Of a stretch of DNA of 32,497 nt, positions 7,408 through 17,873 are shown piece after piece. The stretch's first letter is position 1. Every line of letters begins with the position of its first letter. A program made the position numbers and the translations under genes. The notes beneath the pieces were generated by a model that worked only from the letters and a program-made list of their open reading frames with translations, ran no database searches and was not told where the DNA came from. Origin of the DNA: Bacteroidaceae bacterium (lineage in GTDB: Bacteria > Bacteroidota > Bacteroidia > Bacteroidales > Bacteroidaceae); assembly GCA_024401095.1 (NCBI GenBank), contig JAKSLR010000033.1, positions 1 through 32,497 of the forward strand, written 5' to 3'.

Positions 7408-7424
7408 TGTAAATATACAATTAA
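7408..7424 (+). repeat. Repeated palindromic element, copy 2
   Basis: TGTAAATATACAATTAA, differing from copy 1 (7174-7190) at one position. The half-sites TGTA and TACA keep the same 4-base spacing. Confidence 0.6.
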
Positions 7425-7675
7425 AGGACTAGGGAAAGTTTTATACAATCACTTTTTTCTCCAATATTAAATAGTGTTTGTATAATAAGCTTATAATAAC
7501 ATATTGAAAACCAGCAATTAGGATTATTTTATTGAAAATATGCATAAAATGTATTATCACGCTTGATGTTTAATAATATAAATATATTCACAAAAGTATA
7601 TATTGCGGTTTTACTTTATTAAACTATCATAATCCAAATCTTGAATTTATGTTTTAATTATTTTATTTTAATTTC

Positions 7676-7706
7676 TTGTATGGATAAAATTATTGTTTTA
7701 TCTTTG
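7676..7706 (+). promoter_or_regulatory. Promoter of the XRE regulator
   Basis: TTG at 7676-7678 and TATCTTTG at 7699-7706 with a 20-base spacer, followed by TA. The ATG is 64 bases downstream, giving the longest leader in the window. Confidence 0.65.
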
Positions 7707-7721
7707 TAAAGCAAAAAAGAA

Positions 7722-7734
7722 GGTGTATTACACC
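7722..7734. promoter_or_regulatory. Palindrome in the leader of the XRE gene, possible operator
   Basis: GGTGTATTACACC is a perfect inverted repeat (GGTGTA, central T, TACACC) starting 16 bases after the -7 box and within the transcribed leader. It is suitable as an autoregulatory operator; as RNA, the extended arms GAAGG and CCTTC would also allow a small hairpin. Confidence 0.45.
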
Positions 7735-7770
7735 CTTCCCTTGGCTTACCAATTAAGAACATTGTACATT

Positions 7771-8292
7771 ATGCAGGATAGAATCAAGAAGATTTTGGAG
7801 TATAGCAAGCTCACACAGTCACAGTTTTCCGATAAGATTGCTATGGGTGCTGCTACCCTTAGTAATATTTTAAATGCAAAGACTAAACCTTCATTAGAAC
7901 TTATACAGAATATTCGTTTAGCTTTTCCTGAGATCAATCCTATTTGGTTACTCGATGGCATAGGTGAAATGATTTCATCTCCTGATTCTAATCCTTCCGA
8001 ACCAGCATCGGTAAATTCACAGGATATTAATTTAGATTTTATTCCCGATGATCTGTTCTCTGCACCTGTAAGTCCAGCAGGCACAAAGCCTGTAAATTCT
8101 AATCCTGGATCTGCTATAAATCCATCCGTACAGAGTATTACTGGAAGACAACCTTTGTATTTTGCAGAGAATCCTGCAAATCCGAAAGAAATTCAAATGG
8201 TAAAAATAATAGACAAACCAATGCGAAAAGTAACGCAGATTCAGTTGTTTTATGATGATGATACCTTTGAAGTTTTTGTGCCTAGAAAATGA
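7771..8292 (+). CDS. XRE-family helix-turn-helix regulator
   Basis: A 173-residue protein from the ATG at 7771; the ORF upstream of this ATG overlaps the promoter and is not counted. Residues 1-65 form a Cro/CI-type HTH: DRIKKILEYSKLTQSQFSDK, then AMGAATLSNILNAKTKPSLE (recognition helix) and LIQNIRLAFPEINPIWLLDG, the typical Bacteroidetes form. A proline- and serine-rich linker (about 70-125) joins a small conserved-looking C-terminal segment (EIQMVKIIDKPMRKVTQIQL to the end) of unknown role. No peptidase or ligand-binding motif is recognised. It stands alone between the AT-rich region and pyrK, each with its own promoter. The targets are unknown; the GGTGTATTACACC palindrome in its leader suggests autoregulation. 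Confidence 0.88.
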   Translation: MQDRIKKILEYSKLTQSQFSDKIAMGAATLSNILNAKTKPSLELIQNIRLAFPEINPIWLLDGIGEMISSPDSNPSEPASVNSQDINLDFIPDDLFSAPVSPAGTKPVNSNPGSAINPSVQSITGRQPLYFAENPANPKEIQMVKIIDKPMRKVTQIQLFYDDDTFEVFVPRK

Positions 8293-8312
8293 TTTAATTT
8301 AAAAAAATGTAT

Positions 8313-8320
8313 TATCTTTG
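8313..8320 (+). promoter_or_regulatory. -7 box of pyrK-pyrD
   Basis: TATCTTTG, 27 bases before the pyrK ATG. No clear -33 element. The alternative TTG start at 8318 falls inside this box, which supports the ATG at 8348. Confidence 0.6.
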
Positions 8321-8347
8321 GCTTCACAAAATCTAATCAGTCAAAGA

Positions 8348-9124
8348 ATGAAAAAATACATTTTAGATCTAACAGTTGTGGAGAATACTACTCCACATCC
8401 TAGATACGTTCTTTTGAAGCTTACTCAGGAAGCTCCTCTCCCTGAAATGGCTCCAGGTCAGTTCGCAGAAATACGTATAGATGGTTCTAAAAATACTTTC
8501 CTGCGTAGACCTATATCCATTAATTATGTAGATTATGCGAAGAATCAGATTTGGTTCCTCGTGGCTAAGGTAGGTGAAGGAACTCAAGCTTTAGCTAAAG
8601 TACAGCCAGGAGAGACTGTAAATGTGGTCCTTCCATTGGGAAATGGCTTCACTATGCCTGCATCTCCTGCACAGAAAATTCTGCTTGTCGGTGGTGGTGT
8701 GGGAACGGCTCCATTGCTTTACTTTGGTAAGTGCATCAAGGAAATGGGCGGAGAACCAACCTTCTTGTTGGGTGCCCGCAGTGCGGGTGATTTGTTGGAG
8801 TTGGACATGTTCCGTGAATTAGGTCCTGTGTATACAACAACAGAAGACGGCTCCATGGGTGAGAAGGGATTCGTAACTCAGCATTCTATATTAAAAGAGG
8901 TGCGTTTTGATCGTATTTCTACTTGTGGACCTAAGCCAATGATGGTTTCTGTGGCTCGCTATGCTAAAACTGAGGGCATTGCCTGCGAGGTTTCTCTGGA
9001 AAATAAGATGGCCTGTGGTGTGGGTGCATGCCTGTGCTGTGTAGAAGGTACTGCCGAAGGTCACAAGTGTGTATGTAAAGATGGTCCTGTATTTGATATC
9101 AATGATTTGTTATGGCAGATTTAA
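8348..9124 (+). CDS. pyrK: Dihydroorotate dehydrogenase, electron-transfer subunit
   Basis: A 258-residue iron-sulfur flavoprotein that passes electrons from dihydroorotate, via PyrD, to NAD+. Domains in order: FAD-binding beta barrel (residues about 1-100, with [10 protein letters not shown] as the flavin motif), NAD(P)-binding domain (about 105-215, [15 protein letters not shown]), and a C-terminal 2Fe-2S site with Cys223, Cys228, Cys231 and Cys243 (CGVGACLCC and VCKDGPVF). The ATG at 8348 is chosen over a TTG ten codons upstream, which lies in the promoter. Its last 13 bases overlap pyrD, so the two are translationally coupled, as expected for subunits of one heterotetramer. Confidence 0.95.
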   Translation: MKKYILDLTVVENTTPHPRYVLLKLTQEAPLPEMAPGQFAEIRIDGSKNTFLRRPISINYVDYAKNQIWFLVAKVGEGTQALAKVQPGETVNVVLPLGNGFTMPASPAQKILLVGGGVGTAPLLYFGKCIKEMGGEPTFLLGARSAGDLLELDMFRELGPVYTTTEDGSMGEKGFVTQHSILKEVRFDRISTCGPKPMMVSVARYAKTEGIACEVSLENKMACGVGACLCCVEGTAEGHKCVCKDGPVFDINDLLWQI

Positions 9125-10026
9125 GCGTTAAGATAGGCTCTCTGGAGCTTAAGAATCCGGTGATGACTGCATCGGGAACCTTTGGATATGGTAAGGAATT
9201 TGAGGATTTCGTTAATCTGGAAGAGATAGGTGGTATTATTGTAAAAGGTACTACACTGAATCACAGAGAAGGAAATGCATATCCTAGAATGGTGGAAACC
9301 CCAAGTGGTATGCTGAATTGTGTGGGTCTGCAGAACAAGGGCGTTGACTATTTCTGTGAGCATATTTACCCAGAAATAAAGGATATCAACACTAATATGA
9401 TAGTGAATGTTTCTGGCTCTACTGTAGAGGATTACGTGGCAACTGCTGAGCGTATTAATGAGCTGGAGAAAATACCTGCCATAGAGTTGAATATCTCTTG
9501 TCCTAACGTGAAATCGGGTGGTATGGCTTTTGGAGTGACTTGCGAAGGTGCTTCAGAAGTGGTTCGTGCCGTGCGTAAGGCATACAATAAGACACTAATT
9601 GTAAAACTGTCTCCAAATGTGACAGATATTGCTAGTATTGCCAAGGCTGTAGAGGCAGAAGGTGCAGATTCAGTATCGCTTATCAATACCTTAATGGGTA
9701 TGGTTATCGATATAGAGAAACGTACTCCAATGCTTTCTATCAATACTGGCGGTATGAGTGGTCCTGCTGTTCGTCCTGTAGCTGTGCGCATGGTTTGGCA
9801 AGTAGCTAAGGCTGTTGGCATTCCTGTTATTGGTTTGGGAGGCATCATGAATGCACACGATGCCATTGAATTTTTCATGGCGGGTGCGAGTGCCATAGAG
9901 ATTGGAACTGCCAATTTTATTGATCCTGCAGTTACAGTAAAGGTGAAAAACGGCATTAACGAATGGTTGGATGCACATGGTTGCAAGAGTTTATCAGAGA
10001 TTGTCGGTGCCTTGAAGGACTATTAA
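9112..10026 (+). CDS. pyrD: Dihydroorotate dehydrogenase, class 1B catalytic subunit
   Basis: A 304-residue FMN enzyme oxidising dihydroorotate to orotate in pyrimidine synthesis. Family motifs: [19 protein letters not shown] at the N terminus, [16 protein letters not shown] near residue 65, [13 protein letters not shown] with the class-1 catalytic cysteine at 130, [10 protein letters not shown] near 163, and the FMN-phosphate loops [15 protein letters not shown] and [11 protein letters not shown]. The class 1B assignment follows from the overlapping pyrK and the cysteine base. The start overlaps the pyrK end by 13 bases. Its stop codon is part of a TAAATTTG promoter box for the next gene. 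Confidence 0.96.
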   Translation: MADLSVKIGSLELKNPVMTASGTFGYGKEFEDFVNLEEIGGIIVKGTTLNHREGNAYPRMVETPSGMLNCVGLQNKGVDYFCEHIYPEIKDINTNMIVNVSGSTVEDYVATAERINELEKIPAIELNISCPNVKSGGMAFGVTCEGASEVVRAVRKAYNKTLIVKLSPNVTDIASIAKAVEAEGADSVSLINTLMGMVIDIEKRTPMLSINTGGMSGPAVRPVAVRMVWQVAKAVGIPVIGLGGIMNAHDAIEFFMAGASAIEIGTANFIDPAVTVKVKNGINEWLDAHGCKSLSEIVGALKDY

Positions 10027-10031
10027 ATTTG
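10001..10031 (+). promoter_or_regulatory. Candidate promoter of the MORN-GH25 gene
   Basis: TTG at 10001-10003 and TAAATTTG at 10024-10031 with a 20-base spacer, followed by TA. The -7 box contains the pyrD stop codon. The ATG is 34 bases on. Read-through from pyrKD is also possible because no terminator intervenes. Confidence 0.55.
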
Positions 10032-10065
10032 TAAAGATTAAATCACGTTGGTTATCACACTTTCT

Positions 10066-11973
10066 ATGAACCAGAAAAAATGGGGGGTAGGGCTACTTTT
10101 GGTTGGCTTACTTCTCATTTTTGCATATTGGCTTTGGCCTGTTTCTCAAGAGACTCGAAGACGTGCTACGGTTTTGTTGGAGAGTACTTCATGCTATAGG
10201 GTTACTTGCGGAGAAGACACCTTGTATTTTTCTGCAGTCGACAGTGTACAGGGACTTTGTTCTATCTCTTTCGTGGAGGAGGATTGTTTCCGAAAAGATT
10301 ATGAGGTGGGCTTCTTTATATCTGGTACAGGTAAGATTGAGACAAAGTCCGATGCATTTCTTCCTTCAATAGACAGCCTTCAGTTGGCTGTAGAAGGGCA
10401 GAATTTATTGGAGCGTACAAATGCTCATTTGCAGGGAATCAGAGAGGTGTTGGAGCTTCAAATCAAGGAATTGGAGTATTATGTGATGTCGCATATGCAC
10501 GATGATGACGGTTACGATGAAATGGTGGCCTTGCTGGGAGACAGCAAGTCACGTAGAATTCATCTGAATCGGCTGTCATCTGCAGTACAACGTATGTTGC
10601 AATCAGGTAAACAGCATTGGTCTTCTGTTCAGGCTGTAAGGGCTTTTTATACACCGGAGGATGTGCGCAGAGTTTATGTTTGCAAACCACTTTCTTACCG
10701 TTTTGGAGCGGCTATGACGCAACTTGTAGAGAATGGACTTCCAAAGTATGCAAAAGCTGTTAGAAATCCTTTCTTTGGCCTTTCAGACCTGGCTATTCCA
10801 TCGGATTCTTTATATTTGGATTCTGCTTTACTGGCAGGTTCCTCCCGTTTTGTGGGAATATTGCAGGGAAAGGATTATACATATGTGGGCGAGATTCGTG
10901 CTGGTTCACCGTTGGGGTATGGCAAATGCAGTTTCGCAGATGGAAGTGTGAAGCGTGGTTCCTGGCAGAACGGTCTGTTGAATGGAGAGGCAGAATTGGC
11001 TGATACTACAGGTGTTGTTTATGCTGGTGTTTGGGCATACGATCATTTAAGCGGCGGTACAGCAGCCTATCCGAATGGTGATTTATACGTGGGTTCTTTT
11101 CTTGATGACCGTATTTTCGACGGTGCAGGTGAACTCTATGGAATAGATGGTGCAATCTATTTGGGCTCCTGGGCAGAAAACCAACGAGATGGTTTTGGCA
11201 TGAACGTAACAGCCGACGGTAAGGTTCAATGTGGCTCCTGGAAAGAAGATGAGTTTGAGGGCGAACGCATCCTTTATACAGCTGATAGGGTCTATGGTAT
11301 TGATATTGCCCGTTATCAACATTTAAATCGTCGTAGAAAACCTTGTAATATCTCTTGGAAGTATTTAAGAATAACCTCTTTGGGTACTCGAAGCGCTAAG
11401 CGTATCAGTGGAGTGGTTTCCTATCCGGTATCTTTTGTTTATATGAAGGCTACAGAAGGGGAATCGGTGATCAACCAGTATTTCAAGTCAGACTATGCTC
11501 AGGCAAAGAAACTGGGTATTCATGTGGGGTCTTATCATTTCTTCTCTTCTGTACCAGCCGAGAGACAGTTGGCATGGTTCTTCAAGAACAACATTTATCA
11601 GAAAGGAGATTTGCCTCCTGTGCTCGACCTGGAGCCTACTAATGCTTATATCAAGAGCCGTTGGGGAACCGATGAGAAGATGTTTTCCGAGGTTCTAAAA
11701 TGGTTGAAGGGGGTAGAAGCCAGATACAATGTAAAGCCTATTCTATACGTAAACCAGTCGTTTATCAGGAATCACCTGAGTAAGGCATCAGAGGAACTTC
11801 AGAACTATGATCTCTGGGTGGCCCGCTATGGTGAGTTCAAGCCTTATTCACACATGATTTTCTGGCAGCTCTCCCCCGATGGAAAGGTCAGCGGCATACA
11901 GAGCGACGTGGACATCAATGTGTTTAACGGCTCAAAGGAACGTTTTGAGGAATACGTATCAGCCTTCCAGTAA
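10066..11973 (+). CDS. Membrane-anchored MORN-repeat / GH25 lysozyme fusion
   Basis: A 635-residue protein from the ATG at 10066 (an in-frame TTG 18 bases earlier is less likely). Residues about 4-26 are one membrane helix ([20 protein letters not shown]) after a short basic tip, so the rest is probably periplasmic. Residues about 30-260 have no family I recognise. Residues about 265-400 hold five or six MORN-like repeats ([36 protein letters not shown] and others). Residues about 408-635 are a GH25 lysozyme domain: YGIDIARYQ with Asp413, [20 protein letters not shown] with Asp521 and Glu523, and IFWQLS. GH25 enzymes cleave the MurNAc-GlcNAc bond of peptidoglycan. The catalytic residues are intact. 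The 3' end overlaps the facing GNAT-TrmD gene by 15 bases. Confidence 0.88.
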   Translation: MNQKKWGVGLLLVGLLLIFAYWLWPVSQETRRRATVLLESTSCYRVTCGEDTLYFSAVDSVQGLCSISFVEEDCFRKDYEVGFFISGTGKIETKSDAFLPSIDSLQLAVEGQNLLERTNAHLQGIREVLELQIKELEYYVMSHMHDDDGYDEMVALLGDSKSRRIHLNRLSSAVQRMLQSGKQHWSSVQAVRAFYTPEDVRRVYVCKPLSYRFGAAMTQLVENGLPKYAKAVRNPFFGLSDLAIPSDSLYLDSALLAGSSRFVGILQGKDYTYVGEIRAGSPLGYGKCSFADGSVKRGSWQNGLLNGEAELADTTGVVYAGVWAYDHLSGGTAAYPNGDLYVGSFLDDRIFDGAGELYGIDGAIYLGSWAENQRDGFGMNVTADGKVQCGSWKEDEFEGERILYTADRVYGIDIARYQHLNRRRKPCNISWKYLRITSLGTRSAKRISGVVSYPVSFVYMKATEGESVINQYFKSDYAQAKKLGIHVGSYHFFSSVPAERQLAWFFKNNIYQKGDLPPVLDLEPTNAYIKSRWGTDEKMFSEVLKWLKGVEARYNVKPILYVNQSFIRNHLSKASEELQNYDLWVARYGEFKPYSHMIFWQLSPDGKVSGIQSDVDINVFNGSKERFEEYVSAFQ

Positions 11974-13221
11974 GTCTGGACGCAATCTTTTGGTGCGTTC
12001 CAGTGCTTGCTCTAACTCCCAGTTGCGAATATTCTTCTCATGACCTGAAAGCAGTACTTCTGGCACTTTCCATCCCTTGTAATCTGCAGGACGGGTATAA
12101 ACCGGAGGAGCCAGAAGATTGTCTTGGAAAGAATCTGAAAGGGCACTCTGCTCATCGCCAATCACTCCAGGAATGATACGTACGATGGCATCGGTCATGA
12201 CAGCTGCCGCAAGTTCTCCACCGGTAAGTACGTAATCACCGATACTTACTTCCTTGGTAATGAGATGCTCCCGGATACGCCAGTCTATTCCCTTGAAGTG
12301 TCCGCAGAGAATAATCATGTTCTTGCACATGGACAGTTCATTGGCCATCGGCTGGTCAAACTGTTCACCGTCTGGCGAGGTGAAGATAATCTGGTCATAG
12401 TCTCTTTCGGCCTTTAAGGCAGAGATACAGCGGTCTATTGGCTCACAGGTCATGACCATTCCTGCGCAACCTCCGTAGGGATAATCATCTACTTTTTTGT
12501 GTTTGTCTAAGGTCCAGTCGCGCAGATTGTGTACATGAATATCTACAAGACCCATGCGCTGGGCGCGTTCCACGATGGAACAGTTCAAAAAACCTCCAAA
12601 CATTTCAGGAAGTACAGTCAGAATATCGATGCGCATTGGTTCTGCTGTATCCATTTTCATACGCTGGAAGTACTCTCCAAAGGCAAAGACTTCGCCAGCA
12701 TCACGGAAGCCTAAAGAACGGTATAGGCGTTTGGCCTTTGGGTTTTGAGGACTGACAAGCAGGGTTACGTAATCTACACCTAGTTCTTTTCCTTTGGTGA
12801 TGCCAAACTGTAATAAGGCACGTCCGATTCCTTGTCCACGGAATTCTGGAAGAACAGCTGCAGAATCCAGATAGAATTCTCCTTCGCGAGTCTCGTCCTG
12901 CATTAAGTCAAGATCGAAATTGAGTGGCCCGTCGAAGAGTGAGAAAGTGCGTGTCTGAGTTTCCTTATAATCTGTTCCTTCATAGGCCGTCAGACTTCCT
13001 GCAGGAATACCATTCACTTCTGCTATGTAGCTTCTCTTCCAACTGTAAAGTACATCTTCGCGCTGGCAGATGATTTCCATGTGGGGAATCAGTTGCTGGA
13101 GCCATTCTTCGCCGCCACCGCTATAGACCTCATCGTGTCCCATGGCTGCCATTACATTCTTGGCTATAAAAGCTGCGTCAGCAATTGTGGCAGGTCTTAT
13201 CTGTAGATTCTCTATGCTCAT
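11959..13221 (-). CDS. trmD: GNAT acetyltransferase - TrmD fusion (tRNA m1G37 methyltransferase)
   Basis: A 420-residue two-domain protein read in one frame without a stop. Residues 1-190 are a GNAT N-acetyltransferase: [14 protein letters not shown] at the start, the acetyl-CoA loop [15 protein letters not shown] near 125 and [13 protein letters not shown] near 160. Residues 196-420 are a full-length TrmD (225 residues), beginning [13 protein letters not shown] and containing [35 protein letters not shown], the SAM-binding knot [12 protein letters not shown], and LLSGHEKNI. TrmD methylates G37 of tRNAs to prevent frameshifting. The junction has almost no linker (MKMDTAEP, then the TrmD Met196 at 12636-12634), so internal initiation at that ATG could also yield free TrmD. 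The acetyltransferase substrate is unknown. It is monocistronic with its own promoter. Confidence 0.93.
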   Translation of the reverse strand: MSIENLQIRPATIADAAFIAKNVMAAMGHDEVYSGGGEEWLQQLIPHMEIICQREDVLYSWKRSYIAEVNGIPAGSLTAYEGTDYKETQTRTFSLFDGPLNFDLDLMQDETREGEFYLDSAAVLPEFRGQGIGRALLQFGITKGKELGVDYVTLLVSPQNPKAKRLYRSLGFRDAGEVFAFGEYFQRMKMDTAEPMRIDILTVLPEMFGGFLNCSIVERAQRMGLVDIHVHNLRDWTLDKHKKVDDYPYGGCAGMVMTCEPIDRCISALKAERDYDQIIFTSPDGEQFDQPMANELSMCKNMIILCGHFKGIDWRIREHLITKEVSIGDYVLTGGELAAAVMTDAIVRIIPGVIGDEQSALSDSFQDNLLAPPVYTRPADYKGWKVPEVLLSGHEKNIRNWELEQALERTKRLRPDLLEG

Positions 13222-13238
13222 GTCTTTTAATTTTAGCG

Positions 13239-13246
13239 CAAAAATA
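13239..13246 (-). promoter_or_regulatory. -7 box of the GNAT-TrmD gene
   Basis: TATTTTTG on the minus strand followed by CG, 17 bases before the ATG. No -33 TTTG is visible at the usual distance. Confidence 0.6.
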
Positions 13247-13269
13247 GGCTTTTTTTCAGAAAAAAGACG

Positions 13270-15348
<2,079 letters not shown>

Positions 15349-15384
15349 TATGTTTTGAAATTTCGTACTCTAAGGAAAAAATCG

Positions 15385-15392
15385 TAAATTTG
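15385..15392 (+). promoter_or_regulatory. -7 box of dapA
   Basis: TAAATTTG followed by CG, 31 bases before the ATG. A TTTC at 15361-15364 sits at the -33 distance (20-base spacer), one mismatch from TTTG. The leader is too short for a lysine riboswitch. Confidence 0.6.
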
Positions 15393-15423
15393 CGCGAATT
15401 TTTTAAGGTATAGAAAGAAAGCT

Positions 15424-16317
15424 ATGATACAAAACGTATTTCGAGGAATGGGTGTAGCCTTAATCACGCCTTTTCATGCAGATGGTAGTGTAGATTACGA
15501 TGCACTTGTACGTTTGGTAGAATCTTTGGTAAGCAATGGCGCAGATTTTTTGTGTGTATTAGGAACCACAGCAGAGACACCAACACTCACGACAGAAGAA
15601 AAAGAAACAATTAAACGACTTGTTGTAAAACAGGTTGATGGCCGTATTCCGTTACTCTTGGGATGTGGAGGCAATAGTACTCAGGCGGTCATCGAGAGCT
15701 TGAAGAATGATAATTTCAGCGGGTATTCAGGAATTCTTTCTGTTTGCCCAATGTACAATAAACCTTCCCAGGAAGGATTATATCAGCATTTTAAAGCCAT
15801 AGCGGCTGCATCTCCACTTCCTGTAGTTCTTTACAATGTTCCTGGTCGTACTGGTGTAAATATGTCTGCGGAGACAACCCTGCGTCTGGCACGTGACTGC
15901 AAGAATATTGTTGCTATTAAGGAAGCATCCGGAAACATCACTCAAATGGATGATATCATCAAGAATAAGCCAGATAATTTTGATGTTATTTCTGGTGACG
16001 ATGGTATTACTTTCCCTTTGATTACTTTGGGTGCTGTAGGTGTGATCTCTGTTATTGGTAATGCATTACCAAAGGAATTCAGCCGTATGGTTCGTTTGGC
16101 TTTGAATGGTGATTATAAGAATGCATTGACTATTCATCATCGTTTTACAGAGTTGTTTAGCCTGTTGTTCGTTGATGGAAATCCTGCGGGTGTAAAGTGT
16201 ATGTTGAATCTGATGGGGGCTTGTGAAAATGTGCTGCGCCTGCCTTTGGTTCCAACTCGCATTACCACAATGGAGAAAATGAATAAGATTGTAAAATCAT
16301 TAAACATTAAATTCTAA
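15424..16317 (+). CDS. dapA: 4-hydroxy-tetrahydrodipicolinate synthase
   Basis: A 297-residue TIM-barrel enzyme condensing pyruvate with aspartate semialdehyde, the first committed step of lysine and diaminopimelate synthesis. Visible motifs: FRGMGVALITPFHADGSVD at the N terminus, the pyruvate-binding GTTAETPTL near residue 43, the proton-relay Tyr137 in LYNVPGRTG, the Schiff-base Lys166 in AIKEASGN, and GVISVIGN near 218. All catalytic residues are intact. It lies 3 bases before the Rid gene and shares its transcript and terminator. It has its own -7 box 31 bases upstream. Confidence 0.97.
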   Translation: MIQNVFRGMGVALITPFHADGSVDYDALVRLVESLVSNGADFLCVLGTTAETPTLTTEEKETIKRLVVKQVDGRIPLLLGCGGNSTQAVIESLKNDNFSGYSGILSVCPMYNKPSQEGLYQHFKAIAAASPLPVVLYNVPGRTGVNMSAETTLRLARDCKNIVAIKEASGNITQMDDIIKNKPDNFDVISGDDGITFPLITLGAVGVISVIGNALPKEFSRMVRLALNGDYKNALTIHHRFTELFSLLFVDGNPAGVKCMLNLMGACENVLRLPLVPTRITTMEKMNKIVKSLNIKF

Positions 16318-16320
16318 GCT

Positions 16321-16698
16321 ATGAAAAAAGCAATTTCTACTTCTAATGCTCCTGCTGCAATTGGCCCATACAGTCAGGCTATTGAGGCAAACGGAATGGT
16401 ATTTGTATCTGGTCAGCTTCCTGTTGATCCTGCAACAGGGGAGTTTGCTCCTGGTGGAGTAAAGGAACAGGCTACCCAGAGCTTGACAAACATAAAGAAT
16501 ATCCTTGCAGAGGCTGGTCTTACTATGGACAATGTGGTTAAGACTTGTGTTTTTCTTGCAGATATCAAGGATTTTGTTGCCATGAATGAGGTATATGCAA
16601 CATTCTTCAATGCTCCATTCCCTGCTCGTTCTGCAATGGCTGTCAAAGATCTGCCAAAGGGTGCAATGGTAGAAATAGAGTGCATTGCTGCAAGATAA
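16321..16698 (+). CDS. Rid-family reactive-imine deaminase (RidA-like)
   Basis: A 125-residue protein of the YjgF/YER057c/UK114 family, trimeric and cytoplasmic. Members of the RidA subgroup hydrolyse reactive enamine/imine products released by PLP enzymes. The signature PARSAMAVKDLPKGAMVEIE lies at residues 101-120 with the substrate-binding Arg103 and the glutamate at 118, the equivalents of Arg105 and Glu120 in E. coli-type proteins. The N-terminal segment (STSNAPAAIGPYSQAIE) is also typical. It follows dapA by three bases. Whether it protects the lysine pathway specifically is inference. A hairpin terminator follows at 16726-16762. Confidence 0.94.
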   Translation: MKKAISTSNAPAAIGPYSQAIEANGMVFVSGQLPVDPATGEFAPGGVKEQATQSLTNIKNILAEAGLTMDNVVKTCVFLADIKDFVAMNEVYATFFNAPFPARSAMAVKDLPKGAMVEIECIAAR

Positions 16699-16725
16699 AA
16701 AAGATATAATATAAGGTAGGTGAGA

Positions 16726-16762
16726 AGGGTGCCGGGATTAATAGTTCCGGTACTCTTTTTTT
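16726..16762 (+). terminator. Terminator of dapA-Rid, overlapping the facing gene
   Basis: AGGGTGCCGG (16726-16735) pairs with CCGGTACTCT (16747-16756) over ten positions with two G-T pairs, followed by seven T. The 3' arm and T tract lie in the last codons of the minus-strand DUF4421 gene, whose stop codon is in the loop. Confidence 0.75.
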
Positions 16763-17871
16763 CGTAGGAAATTCAAGCCAACATAAAAGTTGATGGAGCC
16801 AAAACTGTTATTCATGGAGAACTGACTTTTCTTGTAGTTGAATGAATGTGTGATGAAACTGAGTCCTCCAAAGTATTTCGCATTATTGTACACTAGGCCA
16901 ATTCGGTAAATGAAATCAATGTTTAGATTATGAAAACGTAAGTCTTTCAGGAAACTGGAGTTGTTCTCTAATTCAGAATGAGTATAGGCAATGGCTGGAG
17001 TAAATGAAGTACCTAACAACCAGTTGTGTTTGAAGACCCAATTATAGGAATACCCGAAACTGATATTATAGTCAGAGTAGTGTACTTTGTTGAATTTCAT
17101 GGCATCACTAATGTTCTCTTCAATAGTATTAGGCAGAAGAGTATGGTCGAAACTGACTTTGTGAATGGTGTACGAAAACCCTAACTTGAATGAGCCGCAA
17201 CTACGTCTCTGCTCTGTGCTTTGGGCAAAGGCAGCTGGAAACGAAAATTTACGATGATTGAAAATGTAATAGACATTGACACCTTTCATGTTGATGTCAA
17301 GGCCGTTGAACTTGTTGCTGATACCCTCTTCAGGTTGCGTTAGCTTTTCTGACAGATCTCTGATTTTAAAATTGTTACCGGTCTTTCGGTAATAGAGGTC
17401 AACGCCTATCTTTGAGGTATAGATACTAAGGTCGAACTCTTGGTTGGCAACACTGTTTTCTTTTTTCTCTCCAAAGATATCTCTAATGTCGAAAGTATAT
17501 CCTAGAAAGAGCCAGCGCCATCCAAAATATGCGCCAAGGCGCAGTGTGGGGGTGGGTGCAAAATCTAATCTGTTGATTGGTGCACCTTCACCCGCAATGG
17601 AGAAACTCTGGAACGTGTTGGTATTCTGGATCATGAATGCGTAATTATAGTAATTCGGTGAGATCCAGGCTGTGTCTATATCATTTAAGTCGTTTATCTT
17701 TCCTTTCAGGTAATCTTTAATGATTTCTTTTTTCCGGTATTTGGAAAGGCTGGTTTGATTCAAGGCTTTGATGAAGCTTGAATCTTTTTTCAGGCTATCT
17801 GCAGGCTCTTGAGCATAGCCTAAGGAGAAAAACAGGTTCCAAAGAATAAATGTGAAAAGAAATCTCGTCAT
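16738..17871 (-). CDS. DUF4421 family secreted beta-barrel-like protein
   Basis: About 377 residues from the ATG at 17871; a TTG two codons earlier is also in frame but would overlap the preceding stop. The N terminus is a signal peptide (MTRFLFTFILWNLFFSLGYA, then QEP). The rest alternates polar and aromatic residues in a pattern of amphipathic beta strands (for example WRWLFLGYTFDIRDIFG and FGYSYNWVF) and ends with KKEYRNY, as expected for an outer-membrane barrel. I recognise it as DUF4421, a Bacteroidetes family of unknown function. It starts two bases after the stop of the Gfo/Idh/MocA gene and is the second gene of that unit. Its final codons overlap the dapA-Rid terminator on the other strand. 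Confidence 0.75.
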   Translation of the reverse strand: MTRFLFTFILWNLFFSLGYAQEPADSLKKDSSFIKALNQTSLSKYRKKEIIKDYLKGKINDLNDIDTAWISPNYYNYAFMIQNTNTFQSFSIAGEGAPINRLDFAPTPTLRLGAYFGWRWLFLGYTFDIRDIFGEKKENSVANQEFDLSIYTSKIGVDLYYRKTGNNFKIRDLSEKLTQPEEGISNKFNGLDINMKGVNVYYIFNHRKFSFPAAFAQSTEQRRSCGSFKLGFSYTIHKVSFDHTLLPNTIEENISDAMKFNKVHYSDYNISFGYSYNWVFKHNWLLGTSFTPAIAYTHSELENNSSFLKDLRFHNLNIDFIYRIGLVYNNAKYFGGLSFITHSFNYKKSQFSMNNSFGSINFYVGLNFLRKKEYRNY

Positions 17872-17873
17872 TT

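Larger units (their letters stand above)
6952..7675. other. Long AT-rich non-coding region upstream of the XRE regulator
   Basis: About 720 bases with dense stop codons in all frames and no credible gene. It is much richer in A and T than its surroundings. It contains several palindromes: ATTGTACAAT at 7118-7127, a TTTTTTcAAAAAA structure at about 7139-7161, TGTAAATTTACA at 7174-7185, a 13-base inverted repeat at 7293-7327, TGTAAATATACA (one mismatch) at 7408-7419 and ATAAGCTTAT at 7485-7494. I see no tRNA, no known riboswitch and no mobile-element end. It may be a large regulatory region, an unrecognised small RNA locus or decayed sequence; the sequence alone cannot decide. Confidence 0.6.

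Noticed and set aside
6911..7592. Possible replication origin with DnaA boxes in the AT-rich region
   Set aside because: Three sites (TTATTCACG, TTATTCACT, ATATTCACA) each differ from TTATNCACA by one base, but this many near-matches is not surprising in such AT-rich DNA, and no dnaA or other origin marker gene is nearby.
8318..8347. Upstream TTG start for pyrK, and similar TTG extensions before the MORN-GH25, sialidase and oxidoreductase genes
   Set aside because: These codons lie in or before promoter boxes or ahead of signal peptides, and an ATG in the right place exists in each case.
12529..12748. Small plus-strand open frames inside the GNAT-TrmD gene
   Set aside because: They are antisense shadows of a well-conserved coding region.
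15349..15423. Lysine riboswitch upstream of dapA
   Set aside because: The leader after the promoter box is only about 30 bases, far too short for the roughly 170-base lysine aptamer.
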